Positions 46,805 through 56,963 of a DNA stretch of 58,442 nt are shown here, in pieces (position 1 is the stretch's first letter; every line of letters starts with the position of its first letter). A model generated the notes under the pieces. The model was not told where the DNA came from. It was given only the letters and a program-made list of their open reading frames with translations, and ran no database searches. The position numbers and the translations under genes were made by a program. The stretch spans positions 1-58,442 of the forward strand of contig JADLEK010000024.1 of assembly GCA_020846135.1 (NCBI GenBank). Direction: 5' to 3'. Origin of the DNA: Gammaproteobacteria bacterium. GTDB lineage: Bacteria; Pseudomonadota; Gammaproteobacteria; Competibacterales; Competibacteraceae.

Positions 46805-49600
46805 ATGAAAAGAATGCTGATTAATGCAACTCAGCAGGAAGAGTTGCGCGTGGCCATGGTGGACGGCCAGCGTTTGTATGACCTTGACATTGAAACTCCC
46901 TCGCGGGAGCAGAAAAAATCCAACATTTATAAAGCTCGCGTCACCCGGATTGAACCGGCGCTGGAAGCGGCCTTTGTCGAGTATGGCGCCGACCGGCATG
47001 GCTTCCTGCCGTTCAAGGAAATCAATCGCAGCTACTTCGATCCCCACGCCGAAAGCAACCGCCCTAGCATCCGCGAGGCGATCCGCGAAGGTCAGGAGAT
47101 CATGATTCAGGTGGAGAAAGAGGAGCGCGGCAACAAGGGCGCGGCGCTCACCACCTTTATCAGTCTGGCCGGCCGCTACCTGGTGCTGATGCCGAATAAT
47201 CCTCGCGCTGGCGGGGTATCGCGGCGAATTGAGGGTGAAGACCGCCAGGAATTGCGTGAGGCGATGAGCAGCCTCGACATCCCCGATGGCATGGGCCTAA
47301 TCGTGCGAACCGCTGGCGTTGGCCGCTCGCAGGAAGAATTGCAATGGGATCTGGATTATCTGCTGAATTTATGGCGGGCGATTGAAACCGCCGCCCCCCA
47401 GAAAAAAGCCCCGTTCCTGATCTACCAGGAAAGCAACATCATCATTCGCGCCTTGCGGGATTATTTGCGCGCTGATATCGGCGAAATCCTGGTCGACAAC
47501 ACTGCGGTCTACCGTCAGGCCCAGGACTTCATGCAGCAGGTAATGCCGCATAATCTGAACAAGCTCAAGCCCTATCAGGACAGCATTCCGCTCTTCACCC
47601 GTTTCCAGATTGAATCGCAGATCGAAACTGCCTATCAGCGCGAGGTCAGCCTGCCTTCCGGCGGGGGGATCGTGATTGATTACACCGAGGCGCTGGTCTC
47701 GGTGGACGTCAATTCGGCCCGCGCCACCAAGGGCAGCGACATCGAAGAAACCGCGCTGACCACCAATCTGGAAGCCGCTGACGAAGTCGCCCGGCAAATG
47801 CGGTTGCGCGACCTGGGTGGACTGATTGTCATTGATTTCATCGATATGAGCGTCGCCCGCAATCAGCGTGAAGTGGAAACCCGGTTGCGCGAGGCGCTGA
47901 AAATGGATCGCGCCCGGGTCCAGGTTGGGCGGATTTCCCGCTTCGGCCTGCTGGAAATGTCGCGGCAGCGGCTACGGCCCTCGTTGGATGAGGCCAGCCA
48001 TGTGATCTGCCCGCGCTGCAATGGTCAGGGTACGATCCGCAATGTCGAATCGCTGGCCCTGAGCGTCTTGCGGTTGATCCAGGAAGAAGCGATGAAAGAT
48101 CGCACCGGGCGGGTGGTGGTGCAATTGCCGGTCAAGGTCGCCACCTTCCTGCTCAACGAAAAGCGCGACGCGATCCGCGCCATGGAGCAGCGCCACCGGG
48201 TTGGGGTGCTGCTGATTCCCAATCAAACCCTGGATACCCCCCATTTCAAACTCAGTCGGCTGCGCACCGACGAGTTGTCGGAAACTCAGCGGTTGTCGTA
48301 CAACCTGGCTGAGGACTACGAGGAGCAGTACGAGCCACCGACCGGCGCGGCGGCCCGGGACGCCGGCGAGGAAGCGATGGTCAAGAGCGTCGCCCCGACG
48401 ACGCCGGTTCCACCGCCTCCACCCGTTCCTACCGCCAAACCCGAAGTCAACCCCAGTTTCTTTGGCTGGCTGTGGGGTAACCTGTTCGGGCAGCCGCCAC
48501 AACCGGCCAAAGAGGAGCGTCCCGCCGCCAAAGCGGGACCCCGTCCGCCCAAGCCGGATCGACAACGCCGCGATCGTCCAGGCCGGCGCACCGAGGCTGA
48601 ATCGGCAGCGGAGGCGCCGGTCGCCAAACCGGTCGCCGCGCCCGTCGTTCCCGAACCGGTTGCTGCTGCGCCGACGCCTATCACTGAAACTGAAGCAGCG
48701 CGGCGGGAACCCAAACCCATACTCGAACCGGCGGTCATCCCCATTGAAAGTTCCGGGGAATTTTCAGCCGAGTCTGAAGAAGAAGCCGCTATCCGCAACC
48801 GGCGCGGACGGCGCGGTGGGCGGCGGCGGCGGCGCGGTGATACGCCCCCTTCGACGGATGCTGTCGCCGCTGATGCTGAAGTATCGGAAGCCACCGGTGA
48901 GAGCAGCGATGCCGGCGCAATAGCTCCGACCGTGCCGAAAGCCGCTGAATCGATCGTCGCCGCACCATCGCCGGTCGCCGGGCCGCTCCCCCCGCAACGG
49001 CGCATTCGCAGTGGCCGCCCCCGTTTGCCCCGCGAAATCCTGGCTGCTGCGGCAAAGGCTGCCGCGATAGCCCAGGAGCCGCCGCAAGAGCCGCCGGTTG
49101 ATCTGACCGAACTGCCGGCGCCACCGCCCTCGATCCTGGAATATCCCGACGCCCAGGAGGAGACCGTGGACTCTGTAGCGGTGGCGGTCGTGGCGCCGGT
49201 CGAGATCTTGGAACCCACTCCGGCGACCTTGGCGGATGAATCCTTGACGGCTGATGCGATTGCGTCGGCAGAGCCAGAGTCAACGGCAGTCGAGATAGAG
49301 CCGGTGATGCCCGTTGAACCGGTTGCGGCGGAGCCTGCCATTGATGTGGTGGAGACTACGGTCGAACCCGTGCTGGAGGTCGAACTCCGCCTGGAAATTG
49401 AACCCGTACCGGAGGAACCCGTTCAACAGGCTGCTGAACCGGAAGTAGCGATCGCTGATGTCGTAGCGGAACCCGCTGAACGGGTGGAACCGTCCGCCCC
49501 GGAGTCGGTCACTGAATCCGCTTCCGTGGCGCTGGAATCAACCCAGCCAATCCCTGAATCACCGCTGGAACCTGCTGCCGAATCCAAACCGGTGGACTGA
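46805..49600 (+). CDS. rne: ribonuclease E
   Basis: Endonuclease that initiates mRNA decay and processes rRNA and tRNA. ATG 46805 ([16 protein letters not shown]) has AAGGA upstream; the preceding 68 open codons are not conserved-looking. Length is 931. The S1 domain occupies about 35-125, and the 5'-sensor and DNase-I-like domain contain [19 protein letters not shown] and VIDFIDM. Zn-link Cys402 and Cys405 in CPRCNGQG are in register with the E. coli protein. The C-terminal 380 residues are disordered: an Arg-rich RNA-binding patch ([15 protein letters not shown]) is followed by a long acidic Val/Glu/Pro/Ala-rich tail. A short WLWGNLFG segment could be the membrane-anchoring helix. Confidence 0.97.
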   Translation: MKRMLINATQQEELRVAMVDGQRLYDLDIETPSREQKKSNIYKARVTRIEPALEAAFVEYGADRHGFLPFKEINRSYFDPHAESNRPSIREAIREGQEIMIQVEKEERGNKGAALTTFISLAGRYLVLMPNNPRAGGVSRRIEGEDRQELREAMSSLDIPDGMGLIVRTAGVGRSQEELQWDLDYLLNLWRAIETAAPQKKAPFLIYQESNIIIRALRDYLRADIGEILVDNTAVYRQAQDFMQQVMPHNLNKLKPYQDSIPLFTRFQIESQIETAYQREVSLPSGGGIVIDYTEALVSVDVNSARATKGSDIEETALTTNLEAADEVARQMRLRDLGGLIVIDFIDMSVARNQREVETRLREALKMDRARVQVGRISRFGLLEMSRQRLRPSLDEASHVICPRCNGQGTIRNVESLALSVLRLIQEEAMKDRTGRVVVQLPVKVATFLLNEKRDAIRAMEQRHRVGVLLIPNQTLDTPHFKLSRLRTDELSETQRLSYNLAEDYEEQYEPPTGAAARDAGEEAMVKSVAPTTPVPPPPPVPTAKPEVNPSFFGWLWGNLFGQPPQPAKEERPAAKAGPRPPKPDRQRRDRPGRRTEAESAAEAPVAKPVAAPVVPEPVAAAPTPITETEAARREPKPILEPAVIPIESSGEFSAESEEEAAIRNRRGRRGGRRRRRGDTPPSTDAVAADAEVSEATGESSDAGAIAPTVPKAAESIVAAPSPVAGPLPPQRRIRSGRPRLPREILAAAAKAAAIAQEPPQEPPVDLTELPAPPPSILEYPDAQEETVDSVAVAVVAPVEILEPTPATLADESLTADAIASAEPESTAVEIEPVMPVEPVAAEPAIDVVETTVEPVLEVELRLEIEPVPEEPVQQAAEPEVAIADVVAEPAERVEPSAPESVTESASVALESTQPIPESPLEPAAESKPVD

Positions 49601-49615
49601 CCGAGCCATCAACGC

Positions 49616-49643
49616 AAAAGGGGCTGAAATTTCAGCCCCTTTT
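49616..49643. terminator. bidirectional terminator between rne and the phosphatase gene
   Basis: A perfect palindrome, AAAAGGGGCTGAAA followed by TTTCAGCCCCTTTT, gives a 10-14 bp stem with A- and T-tracts on both sides. It lies 15 bp after rne and 15 bp after the convergent phosphatase gene. Confidence 0.92.
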
Positions 49644-49657
49644 CGCTAAAGGCCGCT

Positions 49658-50155
49658 TCAAATCCGGTGGCGCTCGCGGAGATGAACCAGCAAACCCTGC
49701 GCTGCCGCCTCAATCATGTCCATGACCCGTTCAAAGCCATCCGGCCCGCCATAATAGGGGTCTGGCACTTCCCGGTCCGGCCAGTCCGGCGCGAAATCCA
49801 TCAGCAATCCGATGCGCTGCCGCAGTTCCGCATCTCGGCACCGAGCCAGCAAATCGGCGAGATTATCCCGATCCATCGCCAGGATATGATCAAATTCGGC
49901 AAAATCAGTTGCCGCAACCAACCGGGCGCGAATGTCGCTTAAATCCACGCCCCGGCGTAACGCCGTCGCTTGGCCGCGACTGTCAGGCGGCGCATGGGGA
50001 TGATAATCGGCATGGGTGCCGGCTGAATCGACGTAGACCTGATCCACCAGACCGGCATCGGCCAACACGCGCCGGAATACGCCTTCCGCCATCGGCGACC
50101 GGCAAATGTTGCCCATGCAGATAAACAGGACAGCACATTTATATTGGTTATTCAA
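49658..50155 (-). CDS. low-molecular-weight protein tyrosine phosphatase
   Basis: A 165-residue phosphatase with the P-loop CX5R at Cys13-Arg19 in FICMGNICRSPMAEG and the general-acid loop DPYYGGPDGFERVMDMI near the C-terminus. Such enzymes dephosphorylate bacterial tyrosine kinases or, in some cases, arginine-phosphorylated proteins. There is no adjacent BY-kinase or exopolysaccharide gene, so the substrate cannot be inferred. It is a single gene, downstream of mfd on the same strand by 93 bp. Confidence 0.94.
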   Translation of the reverse strand: MNNQYKCAVLFICMGNICRSPMAEGVFRRVLADAGLVDQVYVDSAGTHADYHPHAPPDSRGQATALRRGVDLSDIRARLVAATDFAEFDHILAMDRDNLADLLARCRDAELRQRIGLLMDFAPDWPDREVPDPYYGGPDGFERVMDMIEAAAQGLLVHLRERHRI

Positions 50156-50248
50156 TTTGTTATTCCTTCTGGTGATTGCTCTGCTTCGGCAGTAGGTTCT
50201 TCCAGAGCGAGTCGGCGATCCGCTTCGATAAAACCCCTCGAAGAACCC

Positions 50249-53200
50249 CTAATATTTCCCAATCTTATCCAGCAACTCTTCCACTGCTGTCGCCTGCCGC
50301 TCAACGTCGGGCAATTCCCGGATAAAGCGCAGCTTATCCTTGCCATCCAGTTTATAAACCTTGGGCTGTTGCTGAATCAGCCGCACCAGTTTAGTCGGAT
50401 CCAGATTTGGCTCCGGCCCAAAGCTGATTCGCCCGCCATTCGGGCCGGCTTCAATCTTTTTGACCCCCATCGGCATAGCCCGCAGTTTCAAGCCGGTCGC
50501 CCGAAATAAAGTTCTAACCGGGGCGGGTAATAAGCCAAACCGGTCGATCATTTCCACCTGCAACTCCCGCAATTCGCTCTCATCATTAGCGCTGGCGATC
50601 CGCTTGTACAGAATCAGCCGGCTGTGGACATCCGGCAAGTAATCGTCGGGAATCAGCGCCGGGCTTTGCAAATCAATCTCCGGTCCATGATCCAGCGGTC
50701 GATCCAGCTGCGGAATTTTTCCGGCTTTGAGCGCTGCAACTGCCCGCTCTAGTAATTCCATGTACAGGGTAAAGCCGACTTCGTGAATCTGGCCGCTTTG
50801 GTGTTCACCCAATAATTCGCCCGCGCCACGAATTTCCAAATCGTGACTCGCCAACATAAAACCAGCGCCTAAATCCTCCAGTGACTCAATCGCCTCAAGC
50901 CGTTTAACGGCATCGGTGGTCATGGCGGTTTTGGGCGGCACGATCAAATACGCATAGGCGCGATGGTGCGAACGTCCGACTCGTCCACGCAGTTGATGTA
51001 ATTGCGCCAGCCCGAGTTTATCAGCGCGGTTAATCAGAATGGTATTGGCGCTGGGCACGTCAATTCCGGATTCAATGATCGTGGTGCAAATCAGCAGATT
51101 ACAGCGCCGATGATAAAAATCCAGCATCACCTGCTCCAAATCCCGTTCACGCATTTGGCCGTGGGCCACTGCAATCCGCGCCTGCGGAGCCAGCGTCGCT
51201 ATCTGCGCAGCCATTTGCTGAATGGTTTCGACTTCGTTGTGCAGAAAATAAATCTGCCCGCCGCGTTTTAACTCCCGTTGACAGGCTTCGCGAATCGTGG
51301 CCGGATTCCATTGACCGACGAAAGTTTTGACCGCCAGTCGGCCCGCAGGTGGCGTCGCAATAATTGATAAATCACGCATTCCGGCCATCGCCAGATTCAG
51401 GGTGCGCGGAATTGGCGTCGCGGTCAGCGTCAGAATATCCACTTCGGTCCGCAAGGCTTTGAGCCGTTCCTTGTGCCGGACTCCAAAGCGATGCTCTTCA
51501 TCGATCACGACCAGACCCAACAGCTTGAACTGCACCTCGTTTTGCAACAACTTGTGGGTGCCGATTAAAATATCCACCTTGCCCTCGGCCAGCGCCTTGA
51601 GCGTCGCGGTCTGCTGTTTGGCCGAGCGGAATCGGGACAGCAATTCGATCCGCACCGGCCAGTCGGCGAAGCGGTCGAGAAAGTTTTGATAATGCTGCTG
51701 AGCCAGCAGGGTGGTCGGGGTCAGCACCGCCACCTGCCGACCATCCTGCACCGCCACGAACGCCGCCCGCATCGCCACCTCGGTCTTGCCAAAGCCGACA
51801 TCGCCGCACACCACCCGGTCCATCGGCTTGCCGGAACGCAGATCGGCGATGACCGCGGCAATCGCGGTTTGCTGATCGGCGGTTTCCTCAAAGGGAAAAG
51901 CGGCGGCAAAGGCGATGTAATCGGATTCGTCGAAGCTAAAGGCATAACCGGGCCGGGCTTCGCGCCGGGCGTACAGGTCGAGCAGTTCCGCTGCGGCATC
52001 GCTGGCCTGTTCCGCCGCTTTGCGCCTGACCTTCTCCCATTGCCCGCTGCCGAGCTTGTGCAAGGGCGCGTGTTCGGGCGATGCGCCGGTGTAGCGGCTG
52101 AGCAGGTGCAAGGAGGCCACCGGCACATACAGCCGACCATTATCGGCGTATTCCACCACCACGAACTCGCCGTCAATCCCCGCCATGTCCAATCGCTCCA
52201 GCCCGGCGTAGCGACCAATCCCATGTTGCTCATGGACGATGGGCGCGCCGAGACTGAGATCGGTCAGGTTACGGATGATAGTTTCGGGATCGCGGTTTTG
52301 GGTCCGCCGCCGGGTCTGCCGCACCCGATCGCCGTACAACTGCGGCTCGGCGATGATCGCCAGTGGCGGATCAGTCAGCAGCAGGCCCTGCTCCAGCGGC
52401 GCAACGGTCAGCGCCAGTTTCAGCTCCTCGTGGGCCAGAAACTCGCTCCAGGTTTCGCACACCGTCGGTTGCAACCCATAGCCGCGCAGCAGATCCAGCA
52501 ATGCCTCCCGCCGCCCGGCAGATTCGACCGCAAACAGCGCCCGGCCCGGAAAGTCCACCAGAAACTGCTCCAGCGCAGCGGCGGGGCGTTCCTGGCGCGG
52601 TTGCAGCGGTAAAGCCGGCGGCGGTGCGGTCGGAAAGTTCACCCCGCCATCGCCGGCCTCCTGTAGTTCAACCCGGGGATAACGGACCAGCGCCTGTTCG
52701 ACCTGATCCGCTTGCAGAAACAGCAGCGGCGGCGGCAACAGCGGCCGCTCGGCGTCATAGCGGCGCTGTTCATAGCGATCCATGATCTGGTCCTGGAACG
52801 CCGCCATCGCCGCATCCACTCCGTCAAGCCGAATCGCCAGCGTGCTTTGGGGTAGATGATCGAACAGGGTCGCGGCCTGCTCGAAGAACAGCGGCAGGTA
52901 ATACTCGATTCCGCCGGGGGCATGGCCGGCGCTGACCTCGCGGTATAGCGGGCTGCGTTGCGGATCGCCCTCGAATTGCCGTCGCCAGCTCTGCCGGAAG
53001 CGGGCGATGCTGTCCTTGTCCAGCGCAAATTCCCGCGCCGGCAACAGCTCGATCTGCTGGACTTTATTAACCGACAACTGGGTATCGGGATCAAAATCGC
53101 GGATGCTCTCCACGTCATCATCGAACAACTCGATCCGGTACGGCCGAGCCGCGCCCATCGGGAACAGATCGAGAATCGAGCCGCGCACCGCAAATTCGCC

Positions 53201-53710
53201 GCGCTCGGCCACCTGCGATACGCAGAGATAGCTGGCTGCTTCCAGCTGCTGGCGGAAACTGGCTAAATCCAGCCGCTCGCCGACCCGGAGCAACAGGGCG
53301 TAGCGATCCAGATAATCGCGGGGCGCCAGGCGCTGCATCAGGGTCGCCACCGGTGCAACCAGCACCCCGCGCCGCCGCTGCGGCAAGCGGTACAGGGTCG
53401 CCAACCGCTGCGAAAGAATGTCCTGATGCGGTGAAAAGCCGTCATAGGGCAAGGTTTCCCAATCGGGAAACGCCAGAATCTCCAGTTCCGGCCCGCCGAA
53501 GATCCGCAGCTCGGTATTCAGGCGCGCTGCGGTCTGACTGTCAGGAGCGATGACCAGCACCAGTCCGCGAAACCGGCTGGCGGCGGCGGCAATCGCCAGG
53601 GCGGGCGCAGCGCCATACAGTTGACCCCAGCGCAGTGGCTGGCGGTTATCGGGCGGTAGGACGGGTTGCAGGGGCGGGGCAATACTGGATTGAGGGCGCT
53701 GGGCAGACAT
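50249..53710 (-). CDS. mfd: transcription-repair coupling factor
   Basis: Removes RNA polymerase stalled at lesions and recruits UvrA. ATG 53710 gives 1153 residues, like E. coli Mfd. The N-terminal UvrB-homology module is at about 1-340; the RNA polymerase-interacting Tudor-like domain (APIVHEQHGIGRYAGLERLD) follows at about 490-560. The RecG-like motor contains GDVGFGKTEVAMRAAF (Walker A), DEEHRFG (Walker B) and SGIDVPSANTILI. The TRG motif and C-terminal TRCF domain are complete. It is convergent with nothing and faces the hydrolase gene divergently. Confidence 0.97.
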   Translation of the reverse strand: MSAQRPQSSIAPPLQPVLPPDNRQPLRWGQLYGAAPALAIAAAASRFRGLVLVIAPDSQTAARLNTELRIFGGPELEILAFPDWETLPYDGFSPHQDILSQRLATLYRLPQRRRGVLVAPVATLMQRLAPRDYLDRYALLLRVGERLDLASFRQQLEAASYLCVSQVAERGEFAVRGSILDLFPMGAARPYRIELFDDDVESIRDFDPDTQLSVNKVQQIELLPAREFALDKDSIARFRQSWRRQFEGDPQRSPLYREVSAGHAPGGIEYYLPLFFEQAATLFDHLPQSTLAIRLDGVDAAMAAFQDQIMDRYEQRRYDAERPLLPPPLLFLQADQVEQALVRYPRVELQEAGDGGVNFPTAPPPALPLQPRQERPAAALEQFLVDFPGRALFAVESAGRREALLDLLRGYGLQPTVCETWSEFLAHEELKLALTVAPLEQGLLLTDPPLAIIAEPQLYGDRVRQTRRRTQNRDPETIIRNLTDLSLGAPIVHEQHGIGRYAGLERLDMAGIDGEFVVVEYADNGRLYVPVASLHLLSRYTGASPEHAPLHKLGSGQWEKVRRKAAEQASDAAAELLDLYARREARPGYAFSFDESDYIAFAAAFPFEETADQQTAIAAVIADLRSGKPMDRVVCGDVGFGKTEVAMRAAFVAVQDGRQVAVLTPTTLLAQQHYQNFLDRFADWPVRIELLSRFRSAKQQTATLKALAEGKVDILIGTHKLLQNEVQFKLLGLVVIDEEHRFGVRHKERLKALRTEVDILTLTATPIPRTLNLAMAGMRDLSIIATPPAGRLAVKTFVGQWNPATIREACQRELKRGGQIYFLHNEVETIQQMAAQIATLAPQARIAVAHGQMRERDLEQVMLDFYHRRCNLLICTTIIESGIDVPSANTILINRADKLGLAQLHQLRGRVGRSHHRAYAYLIVPPKTAMTTDAVKRLEAIESLEDLGAGFMLASHDLEIRGAGELLGEHQSGQIHEVGFTLYMELLERAVAALKAGKIPQLDRPLDHGPEIDLQSPALIPDDYLPDVHSRLILYKRIASANDESELRELQVEMIDRFGLLPAPVRTLFRATGLKLRAMPMGVKKIEAGPNGGRISFGPEPNLDPTKLVRLIQQQPKVYKLDGKDKLRFIRELPDVERQATAVEELLDKIGKY

Positions 53711-53872
53711 CAATATGGGCAACCTGACAGGAAGCGGAGTCGGGATTTTAGCACCAGCGTCCAGCCAACAGGCTCCGTTGCCGCGTGGGAACATTTACAG
53801 GCCAAAAAATCATCGCCATCATGGGCTGATGACCCAAAACCAGCGAAAGCGCCACCTCTGAAGGAGAATCCC

Positions 53873-54418
53873 ATGTTGCTGAGAATTGAAACCTCCGCCT
53901 TGCTGGCCGTGGATTTTCAGGAGCGGCTGATGCCTGTGATTCACGAAGCCGATCAGACCGTCGCCCACGCGGTCTGGCTGATTCAGATCGCGCAGCGGCT
54001 GGGCGCGCCCGTGCTGGCGTCCGAGCAGTATCCGCAAGGACTAGGACCGACGGTAGCGGCGATTCGGAAGGTGCTCCCGGCGGAGGCGTTCATGACCAAG
54101 ACCCATTTTTCCTGTGCCGCGGAACAGGACTGTATGCGGCGGATTGACGCCTGCGGGCGGGAACAGTGGGTGATCGTCGGAGTAGAGGCGCATGTTTGCG
54201 TATTGCAAACCGCGCTGGGACTGCGGGCGGCGGGCAAGGAGGTCTATCTGGTCGCCGATGCTGTATCTTCGCGCTCGCCCCGCGACATGGAGTTGGCGCT
54301 GGAGCGGTTGCGAGCTGAAGGTGTGCGGATCGTCAGCCGGGAGATGGTCGCGTTTGAATGGCTGCATCAGGCGGGGACTGATTCATTCCGCGCCATCAGC
54401 CGGGAGTTTTTGCGTTAA
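53873..54418 (+). CDS. isochorismatase-family hydrolase (YcaC-like)
   Basis: A 181-residue cysteine hydrolase of the isochorismatase fold with start supported by AAGGAG. The Asp-Lys-Cys triad is present: Asp in LLAVDFQERLMP, Lys in MTKTHFSC, and Cys in VGVEAHVCVLQTALGL. The lack of isochorismate-lyase partners and the short length place it with YcaC-like hydrolases of unknown substrate. It is followed 41 bp later by an antitoxin remnant and ispG. Confidence 0.9.
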   Translation: MLLRIETSALLAVDFQERLMPVIHEADQTVAHAVWLIQIAQRLGAPVLASEQYPQGLGPTVAAIRKVLPAEAFMTKTHFSCAAEQDCMRRIDACGREQWVIVGVEAHVCVLQTALGLRAAGKEVYLVADAVSSRSPRDMELALERLRAEGVRIVSREMVAFEWLHQAGTDSFRAISREFLR

Positions 54419-54459
54419 TCTGGACACCCTCCACCATTGTTTTAAGGAGTATTGCCGTC

Positions 54460-54615
54460 ATGTTGACTGTCCGTCTCGATGAAGCCCCTGAACAGCGCTT
54501 GACCGAAATGTACCGACAACTGGGGCGCAGTAAAATCGACTATGCCCAATTCATTCCGAATGGTGGATATCTATGTCCTTTACTACTTCTCCTCTCCCGC
54601 GCCGTTCCTGCGTGA
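54460..54615 (+). pseudogene. truncated ribbon-helix-helix antitoxin-like ORF overlapping ispG
   Basis: ATG 54460 has a good ribosome site (AAGGAG, 8 bases away). The first 30 residues, MLTVRLDEAPEQRLTEMYRQ and then [10 protein letters not shown], have the beta-strand plus helix pattern of RHH antitoxins (RelB/DinJ/CopG-type). After that the frame runs into the ispG coding region and ends at 54615 without the second helix or toxin-binding tail. No toxin gene is present. It could still be translated and influence initiation of ispG at 54573, which lies inside it. Confidence 0.6.
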
Positions 54616-55799
54616 CTGTTCGAGTCGGCGGGATCGCCATTGGCGGCGATGCCTCGGTGGTCGTGCAATCCATGACCAACACCGATACTGCCGATGTTGC
54701 GGCCACGGTCGCCCAGATTGCCGAACTGGCTCGGGCTGGTTCAGAACTGGCGCGGATTACGGTGAATAACGAGTCCGCCGCCGCTGCGGTCCCGCTGATT
54801 CGCGACCGCCTGGCTGCGCAAGGTGTTACCGTGCCGCTGATCGGTGATTTTCATTTCAACGGCCACCGCCTGCTGACCCAATCTCCCGCCTGCGCCGAGG
54901 CTTTGGCCAAATACCGGATCAATCCGGGCAATGTTGGGCGCGGCAAGAAAAAGGATGAGCAGTTCGCCGCCATTATTGACATCGCCTGCCGCCATGACAA
55001 ACCGGTGCGGATCGGAGTCAACTGGGGCAGTCTCGATCAGGAATTGGCGGCGCGGTTGATGGATGACAATGCCTGCCTGCCACAACCGCAAACCGCTGCT
55101 GATGTAATGCACGAGGCGATGATCCTCTCCGCCTTGGAGAGCGCCCGCCGGGCTGAAGAGATCGGGCTGGGCCGCGATCAAATCATCCTGTCGGTGAAAA
55201 TGAGCGGGGTCCAGGATTTGATCGCGGTCTATCGCAAGCTGGCGACCCGTTGCGACTATCCGCTGCATCTGGGTCTGACCGAGGCGGGAATGGGCAGCAA
55301 AGGCATCGTGGCTTCCACTGCGGCGCTGGCAGTGCTGTTGCAGGAAGGCATTGGCGACACCATTCGGGTTTCGCTGACCCCGGAGCCGGGCGGCAGCCGT
55401 ACTCAGGAAGTCATTGTCGCCCAGGAAATCCTGCAAGTGCTGGGGTTGCGTTCCTTCACCCCGGCAGTGACGGCCTGTCCCGGTTGTGGACGCACTAGCA
55501 GCGACTATTTCCAGCGCCTAGCCCGGCAAATTCAGGACTACCTGCGGGATCAGATGCCGGTCTGGCGCGATCAGTATCCCGGCGTTGAGGAGTTGAAGGT
55601 CGCAGTGATGGGCTGCGTGGTCAATGGCCCCGGCGAGAGCAAGCAGGCTAACATCGGTATCAGTCTGCCGGGCGCCGGCGAGATTCCGGTCGCGCCGGTG
55701 TATGTGGATGGCGAAAAAACCGTAACCTTGAAGGGTGAAACCATCGCCGCCGAGTTTCAGCAACTGGTGGCGGACTATGTGGCCCGGCGTTATGGGTAA
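54573..55799 (+). CDS. ispG: 4-hydroxy-3-methylbut-2-en-1-yl diphosphate synthase
   Basis: Penultimate enzyme of the MEP isoprenoid pathway. The 408-residue protein has the TIM-barrel domain with [20 protein letters not shown] at the N-terminus, and the 4Fe-4S domain with Cys ligands in [14 protein letters not shown] and [16 protein letters not shown]. The start at 54573 lacks a strong ribosome site of its own and lies inside the antitoxin-like ORF, whose translation may deliver ribosomes. Confidence 0.96.
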   Translation: MSFTTSPLPRRSCVTVRVGGIAIGGDASVVVQSMTNTDTADVAATVAQIAELARAGSELARITVNNESAAAAVPLIRDRLAAQGVTVPLIGDFHFNGHRLLTQSPACAEALAKYRINPGNVGRGKKKDEQFAAIIDIACRHDKPVRIGVNWGSLDQELAARLMDDNACLPQPQTAADVMHEAMILSALESARRAEEIGLGRDQIILSVKMSGVQDLIAVYRKLATRCDYPLHLGLTEAGMGSKGIVASTAALAVLLQEGIGDTIRVSLTPEPGGSRTQEVIVAQEILQVLGLRSFTPAVTACPGCGRTSSDYFQRLARQIQDYLRDQMPVWRDQYPGVEELKVAVMGCVVNGPGESKQANIGISLPGAGEIPVAPVYVDGEKTVTLKGETIAAEFQQLVADYVARRYG

Positions 55800-55800
55800 A

Positions 55801-55828
55801 GCAAGGCTAAAGGTAAAGGTTAAAGGCG
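55801..55828. repeat. CTAAAGG/TAAAGG-type short repeat, inverse of the 26.6-kb repeat
   Basis: The ispG-lipoprotein gap reads GGCTAAAGGTAAAGGTTAAAGG, three successive near-copies. Its reverse complement matches the CCTTTAACCTTT units found at 26592-26633 before cobH. Confidence 0.55.
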
Positions 55829-55832
55829 GCTG

Positions 55833-56342
55833 ATGTTTCGGATTGCGCTGATTGTGGCCGGGCTGGCGATGTTGCCGGGTTGTGCGACGTTGAATGGTTT
55901 GTCTAATAGCCCGATGGTCGATGCGGGGCGGTCATCGTCGGATCAGCCGAGTTTAACGACTACTGATTCCGGTCCCGCTAAACCGGCAGATCCCGCCTTT
56001 ATTGAGGAACGCGCTCAGCAAGCCTATGAGACCGGGCGCTGGGATGTAGCGGAAGGCTATTATTTGCAATTGACCCGGCTGAAACCGAAGGACGCCAGCG
56101 CATGGTTCCAGTTGGGGAATTTGTACGCCGAGCAGGGCCGGCTGGATTCGGCGGAACGGGCTTATCGGGAAGCGCTGCGTCGGCGCGATGATGCCCGCGT
56201 CCTGCATAATCTGGGACTGATTCAGGTCAAACTGGGTATCGGCGCATTGCGAGAAGCACAAACCCGTCTGCCGCCCACCGATGCGGCGCGGCGGGAAACC
56301 CGCGAATTGTTGCGGACGTTGCTGGAAACGGCGTTGCCTTAG
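55833..56342 (+). CDS. TPR-containing lipoprotein
   Basis: A 169-residue protein with a signal peptide and lipobox MLPGC (Cys17), so probably anchored in the outer membrane. After a Ser/Thr-rich linker, two to three TPR helices follow: QQAYETGRWDVAEGYYLQLT, ASAWFQLGNLYAEQGRLDSA and AYREALRRRDDARVLHNLGL. Function is unknown; small TPR lipoproteins often act in envelope or pilus assembly. In E. coli-like genomes PilF/PilW sits near ispG, and this protein is shorter but in a comparable position. It precedes uspA by 23 bp. Confidence 0.85.
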   Translation: MFRIALIVAGLAMLPGCATLNGLSNSPMVDAGRSSSDQPSLTTTDSGPAKPADPAFIEERAQQAYETGRWDVAEGYYLQLTRLKPKDASAWFQLGNLYAEQGRLDSAERAYREALRRRDDARVLHNLGLIQVKLGIGALREAQTRLPPTDAARRETRELLRTLLETALP

Positions 56343-56365
56343 CCAATCACCTGGGAGTGAAGATC

Positions 56366-56809
56366 ATGACTTACCAACATGTGCTGGTTGCTGCTGATTT
56401 TTCCGAAGACGCCTTGCAGGTGGGCCAACGGGCCAAGGAAGTGGCCCGGCAAGCCGGGGCGCGGTTGAGCCTGATCCATGTGGTCGAGGATGTGAATATC
56501 GGCTTGGGGGGCGGCTATGAACTGCTGCCGGTGCTGGCCGAATTGCCGGAGGAAGCGCTGTTGCAGGAGGCGCGGGGGGCACTGGGCGAACTGGCGAAAC
56601 GTCTGGGGCTGGAGGATGCCGAAAAGTGGGTGGTCAACGCCATGTCCACCAAGGAAGGCATCCTCGGCGCGGCCAAGGAACATGGCGCGGATTTGATCGT
56701 GGTCGGCAGCCATGGTCGCCATGGTTTGGCGCTGTTGCTGGGTTCGACCGCCAATGCTGTGCTACACGGCGCACCCTGTGATGTCCTGGCGGTGCGGATC
56801 CGCTCTTGA
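56366..56809 (+). CDS. universal stress protein, UspA family
   Basis: A 147-residue single-domain Usp protein from ATG 56366, with GGGAG 8 bases upstream; an in-frame GTG nine bases earlier overlaps that site. The ATP-binding pattern G-2X-G-9X-G-S/T is present in GSHGRHGLALLLGST, so it probably binds ATP. The N-terminus YQHVLVAADFSEDA is typical. No neighbouring gene indicates a specific stress role. Confidence 0.93.
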   Translation: MTYQHVLVAADFSEDALQVGQRAKEVARQAGARLSLIHVVEDVNIGLGGGYELLPVLAELPEEALLQEARGALGELAKRLGLEDAEKWVVNAMSTKEGILGAAKEHGADLIVVGSHGRHGLALLLGSTANAVLHGAPCDVLAVRIRS

Positions 56810-56864
56810 CGGCGTTGCCGAGCAGGTTGATCAGAATCTGGTGCAGCCGGTTTGCCGGTCGGCT
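56807..56864 (-). pseudogene. fragment of a histidine kinase ATPase domain
   Basis: The minus strand reads NRLHQILINLLGNAVK, an almost canonical N-box of HATPase domains (R-L-x-Q-I-L-x-N-L-L-x-N-A-x-K). Neither the preceding H-box nor the following glycine boxes are present in any frame nearby. It is gene debris between uspA and the broken restriction gene. Confidence 0.7.
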
Positions 56865-56963
56865 AGCCATAAGCGGCGATCAAACCGGCTTCCGCCGAAA
56901 AAACAACCGGATATTTCGGGTTTCATCCCGTTCATCATCCCCATGAAAGCAGGTATTCCGTCC

